Positions 59,746 to 64,000 of a stretch of DNA of 64,000 nt are shown piece by piece. The position numbers and the translations under genes are program-made. The stretch covers positions 676,001 to 740,000 of the forward strand of contig NZ_NPDS01000002.1 of assembly GCF_002811925.1 (NCBI RefSeq), given 5' to 3'. The number at the start of each line of letters is the position of its first letter. Position 1 is the first letter of the stretch. The notes under the pieces were generated by a model, which was not told the DNA's origin, did no database searches, and worked only from the letters and a program-made list of their open reading frames with translations. The DNA comes from Leptospira barantonii (GTDB lineage Bacteria > Spirochaetota > Leptospiria > Leptospirales > Leptospiraceae).

Positions 59746-60753
59746 ATGAAAGGAATCCGTTTCCAAATTCTAACCGTACTGGCGTTGACCTTGTCGTCTT
59801 CGCTTTTCGCCGCAGATCCGATCAACAAAACGATCTGTGTTTTTGATCCGTCCGGAACACACGGAGATATTTTTAAGTCCGCTCTTCGTTATCAGGCTCA
59901 AGCCCTCAACTGGGGAATCCGTCTCGAGCCAAAGGCGTATACGGACGAGGTTGTAGCCAATTCCGACTTTAAAGCGGGCAAGTGCAATCTTGCGCTTCTT
60001 ACAAGTTTAAGAGTTCGCAGTTACGTTCCTCAATCCGGTTCTCTCGAAGCGATCGGAGCTCTTCCTTCTTACGATCTTTTGAGAAGAACGATCGACGTAC
60101 TTTCCAATCCGAAAGCGAGACAGTTGAACGTTGCAGGCGAATACGAGACGATGGCGATGTTTCCGGGCGGAGCGGTTTATCTTCTTTTGAGAGATAAGAA
60201 TCTTCGTTCGATCAAGGATCTTGCCGGTAAAAAGATCGCAACCTTAACGTACGATCAAGCCGCTACTACGATGGTGGACGTCGTCGGTTCTTCCATGGTT
60301 CCCGCGGAGATCGCTACATTTGCGGGTATCTTCAACAACGGACGTGCGGACGCTTGTTATTCTCCGGCGGTGGGATTTAAACCTCTCGAATTGATGAAGG
60401 GTGTTGTGCCTAACGGTGGAATCGTGAAGTTTCCGATCGGACAACTTACGTTTCAGATCGTAGGTAAGACCTCCGATTTTCCCGCAGACTACGGAAATCA
60501 ATCCAGACAATGGGCGGCGACTCAGTTCGACACGATGCTTGAGTTGACACGCAAAGCGGAAAAGGAAGTCCCCGCTAAGTATTGGCTCGAAGTTCCGAAA
60601 GAGGAAATCAAAGGTTATTTCGAAAAGTTCAGAGAAGTTCGTATTAAACTCAGAGACAAGGGAGTGTATCACGCATCCATCTTGAAACTGATGAAAGGGG
60701 TTCGTTGTAAGGCGGACGCGACTGCGGAAGAATGTTCGGACTCTTTAGAATAA
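59746..60753 (+). CDS. TRAP-type periplasmic solute-binding protein (TatP-like)
   Basis: 335 aa with a signal peptide (TVLALTLSSSLFAADP) and AAGGAGAAT upstream. The mature protein starts TICVFDPSGTHGDIFK and has the two-lobe pattern of DctP-like binding proteins (KCNLALLTSLRVRSYVPQ, LAGKKIATLTYDQAATTMVD). It would capture a ligand in the periplasm and pass it to the permease. The ligand of the spirochaetal TPAT systems is thought to be hydrophobic, perhaps a fatty acid; this is known only for relatives. Three Cys near the C-terminus may form a disulfide. Confidence 0.88.
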   Translation: MKGIRFQILTVLALTLSSSLFAADPINKTICVFDPSGTHGDIFKSALRYQAQALNWGIRLEPKAYTDEVVANSDFKAGKCNLALLTSLRVRSYVPQSGSLEAIGALPSYDLLRRTIDVLSNPKARQLNVAGEYETMAMFPGGAVYLLLRDKNLRSIKDLAGKKIATLTYDQAATTMVDVVGSSMVPAEIATFAGIFNNGRADACYSPAVGFKPLELMKGVVPNGGIVKFPIGQLTFQIVGKTSDFPADYGNQSRQWAATQFDTMLELTRKAEKEVPAKYWLEVPKEEIKGYFEKFREVRIKLRDKGVYHASILKLMKGVRCKADATAEECSDSLE

Positions 60754-60764
60754 ATTAGGAAGAC

Positions 60765-62756
60765 ATGGCTAAGAAAATCGTATCCTGGGCAGTACTGCTC
60801 TTTCTTTTTGTTCCCTTAATTCAAAGTTTCGGTCAGTTGGTCCAGGCTCGTATGCTCGAGCTTGGGGAATCCATCTGGCCGCGTTATGCGGAGATTCGGA
60901 TTCACTGTATCGCTTCCGAAATCAATTCTTTGCAGAAGGTGGAAGTAAGCGCTTCCGATTCGGCTCTTTTGGAAGAATTGGATCTCGGAACGGATTCATC
61001 ATCCAAATCAAAACATGCGCCTAAAAAGGAAGAGGCAACGAACACTGCGGCTTCTTCCGTTCTTCCTCCGATGGAACTCAGTCTCGGACAAAAGTTGTAC
61101 TGCGGAACGGAACGAAAACTTTCCTCGATTACGATCTTTGCAATCGATTATATTCCGATGACGATGGTAATTTTGTTGCTCGTTGCCGGAATCGTTTCTA
61201 CCACGAGACGATATCATATCGCCCTCAAAAATCCGGAAAACAAAAAGGAAGAACTTGCCTCGGAGTTGAGTCAGATATTCGCGAACGGAATCCTGATTTT
61301 TTCGGCGGCTTCTATGCTTCCTTTTAGCAAGGGTGTGGACGCGCAGATTCAGATTTTGTGGATCGCCGGGCTTGTCTTTTTGAGCGCCTTGAATGTTTAT
61401 AATATTCGAAATTCAGAATTTACTCATATTCCAAAGGATCAGGAAAAAAGCAGGATTTCGGAGATTCTTCTGGCGATTCCTTTGTATTGTTGGATGGCGA
61501 CCGTCTGCGGAATCTATTTCACGCTGATCGAGTTTCATCCGGCCGGACTCGCGATTTATCTTCAAAAGTTGACCGCGCACGCGACGCTTTACATCCAAAT
61601 CGGTTTGTATGTTTGGACCGGGATCTTACTCAGGGACACTTCTTTGGGAAGAAGATTTTTCGATCTTTTAAAACCTTGGAAACTTCCGGCGGAACTTTTG
61701 GCCGTGATCGTTGTGATCGCCGCGGCGCTTCCCACCGCATACAGCGGCGCTTCCGGAATCGTGGTTCTCGCGCTCGGAGCGACTATCTTCGTCGAACTCA
61801 GAAGAGCGGGCGCCACTCAGGAAAGAGCGTTAGCCGCAACCGCTATGAGCGGAAGTTTGGGAGTCGTTCTTCCTCCTTGTCTTTTGGTCGTGATCGTGGC
61901 TTCTTTGAATCTCGACGTGACGACCGACGAACTTTTTCACTGGGGTTGGAGGGTATTTGCCGTTTCCACTACGTTGTTTTTGGCGGTGAGTTGGTTTTTG
62001 AGAAAGGATTCTTGGAAAATTCAACCCGAACAAAACGCGTTGAAAACGACTTGGTCGGTTTTTAAACCGTTCAGTTTGTACATTCTGATCGCGGTTGTGA
62101 TCGTGGGTTTTCTCGTCTTCGGATTGAACACTCATTTCGACGAACACACTGCTCCGTATATGTTGCCGATTGCGATGCTTGCGTTGATCTACTGGGATCA
62201 TAAACAAAGTCAGAAGGAACATCATCCCGCTTCGGGCGCCAGAGACGTGGTAAAAATCTCCAGAACTTCTTACGATACGGGTTCTCACTTGGGCGCACTT
62301 TTGATGCTCATGGGACTTTCGGCTTGTATGGGAGGAGTATTCGAACGTTCGAATATTATAAATCTATTTCCTACTCAGCTCGGTTCTCCCTTGTCCGCGA
62401 TGATCATTTTGACGATCGCGCTTGTGATCATCGGAATGCTTATGGATCCGTATGGGGCCGTAATTTTGGTTTCGGTGACGTTGTATCCGATCGCAAAGGC
62501 GAACGGAATTCATCCGTTGAATTTTTGGATGACTGCGCTCGTTTCTTTCGAGTTGGGTTATTTGACTCCGCCGGTCGCGCTCAATCATCTTTTGACGAAA
62601 CACGTCGTTCGAGAATATTTGGAAAAAGAACCCGAAGTGCATCACGCGAGTTTTTTTGCGAGATACGAAAGGGTCATCGTTCCGATCATCGTTCTATTCT
62701 TGACGTTGATCGTGACCGCGTTCGGACCGATTTTGTATCAGAGTTGGAATTCTTAA
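60765..62756 (+). CDS. TRAP transporter fused QM permease
   Basis: 663 aa integral membrane protein. The N-terminal ~220 residues hold the small (DctQ-like) subunit, joined to a DctM-like large subunit with about 12 helices; typical TRAP M motifs are visible (LPTAYSGASGIVVLALGATIF, YGAVILVSVTLYPIAKANG, LGYLTPPVALNHLL). It uses an ion gradient to move the solute delivered by TatP. Fusion of Q and M is also known in Treponema TatQM. A 60-residue polar loop with Ser/Lys (60-105) is unusual. It ends with a bidirectional terminator. Confidence 0.9.
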   Translation: MAKKIVSWAVLLFLFVPLIQSFGQLVQARMLELGESIWPRYAEIRIHCIASEINSLQKVEVSASDSALLEELDLGTDSSSKSKHAPKKEEATNTAASSVLPPMELSLGQKLYCGTERKLSSITIFAIDYIPMTMVILLLVAGIVSTTRRYHIALKNPENKKEELASELSQIFANGILIFSAASMLPFSKGVDAQIQILWIAGLVFLSALNVYNIRNSEFTHIPKDQEKSRISEILLAIPLYCWMATVCGIYFTLIEFHPAGLAIYLQKLTAHATLYIQIGLYVWTGILLRDTSLGRRFFDLLKPWKLPAELLAVIVVIAAALPTAYSGASGIVVLALGATIFVELRRAGATQERALAATAMSGSLGVVLPPCLLVVIVASLNLDVTTDELFHWGWRVFAVSTTLFLAVSWFLRKDSWKIQPEQNALKTTWSVFKPFSLYILIAVVIVGFLVFGLNTHFDEHTAPYMLPIAMLALIYWDHKQSQKEHHPASGARDVVKISRTSYDTGSHLGALLMLMGLSACMGGVFERSNIINLFPTQLGSPLSAMIILTIALVIIGMLMDPYGAVILVSVTLYPIAKANGIHPLNFWMTALVSFELGYLTPPVALNHLLTKHVVREYLEKEPEVHHASFFARYERVIVPIIVLFLTLIVTAFGPILYQSWNS

Positions 62757-62804
62757 GTTAGAATCGGACTCGAACCGAATTGGATCGACTCGGATTCTTT
62801 CAAG

Positions 62805-62839
62805 AGCCGGATGTTTGTGTAAAAACAAAGTCCGGCTTT

Positions 62840-62842
<3 letters not shown>
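62805..62842. terminator. Bidirectional terminator between TRAP operon and phosphatase gene
   Basis: AGCCGGA/TCCGGCT plus an inner TTTGT/ACAAA pairing, followed by five T on the plus strand. It lies between convergent genes. Confidence 0.75.

Positions 62843-64000
<1,158 letters not shown>

Overview
The window looks like the chromosome of a pathogenic-clade Leptospira. The evidence is the perR / ankyrin / katE block with a Fur-type regulator carrying the PerR ligand set, a periplasmic-flagellum rod protein next to it, a spirochaete-type TatT-TatP-TatQM transporter, many lipoproteins with relaxed spirochaetal lipoboxes, class III cyclases, and low-to-moderate GC. By eye the core right of about 18.9 kb is clearly more GC-rich than L. 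interrogans, so a species such as L. santarosai, L. kmetyi or a relative is more likely. This is an impression, not a calculation.

Layout. (1) 1-7.7 kb is an AT-rich accessory region: a truncated unknown gene, a gene with an in-frame stop, a PD-(D/E)XK nuclease-like protein with an unknown partner, then a minus-strand operon of a RecA-fold ATPase-like protein, an 87-aa helical protein, a diverged family B DNA polymerase and an SRAP/HMCES protein. Next to it lies a 230-codon reading frame broken by four TAA codons. (2) 8.0-15.3 kb is a tightly packed six-gene plus-strand operon of exported proteins (beta-rich protein, kelch lipoprotein, small membrane protein, large lipoprotein, SGNH hydrolase with an LGFP repeat, small lipoprotein), followed by an SH3-domain lipoprotein flanked by two copies of a hairpin repeat. 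(3) 17.6-18.97 kb is an IS1595/ISXO2-like transposase whose 3' end runs into the 3' end of a flagellar rod gene; base composition changes here. (4) 18.9-24.1 kb holds flgF/flgG-like, perR, ankyrin protein, katE, an SDR enzyme and an HxlR regulator. (5) 24.2-27.8 kb is a Family 2A encapsulin locus: shell protein and cysteine desulfurase with a long N-terminal cargo-type extension in one operon, convergent with a serine O-acetyltransferase. (6) 28.4-49.1 kb is ordinary core: PAS kinase, flavin reductase, two class III cyclases, hydrolases, lipoproteins, a di-heme oxidoreductase, RCC1 and MORN proteins, a desaturase, a membrane AraC regulator and an RRM protein. (7) 49.5-56.7 kb codes two very large adjacent lipoproteins. 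(8) 56.9-64 kb has a membrane-bound SARP-type regulator, the TPAT/TRAP operon and a SpoIIE/PP2C-like membrane phosphatase.

The two strongest candidates for an interesting system are the polymerase cassette (3165-6916), read here as a damage-tolerance module with a proofreading-dead polymerase, and the encapsulin/cysteine desulfurase/CysE locus (24222-27785), read as a sulfur-handling nanocompartment. No tRNA, rRNA or CRISPR array was seen.
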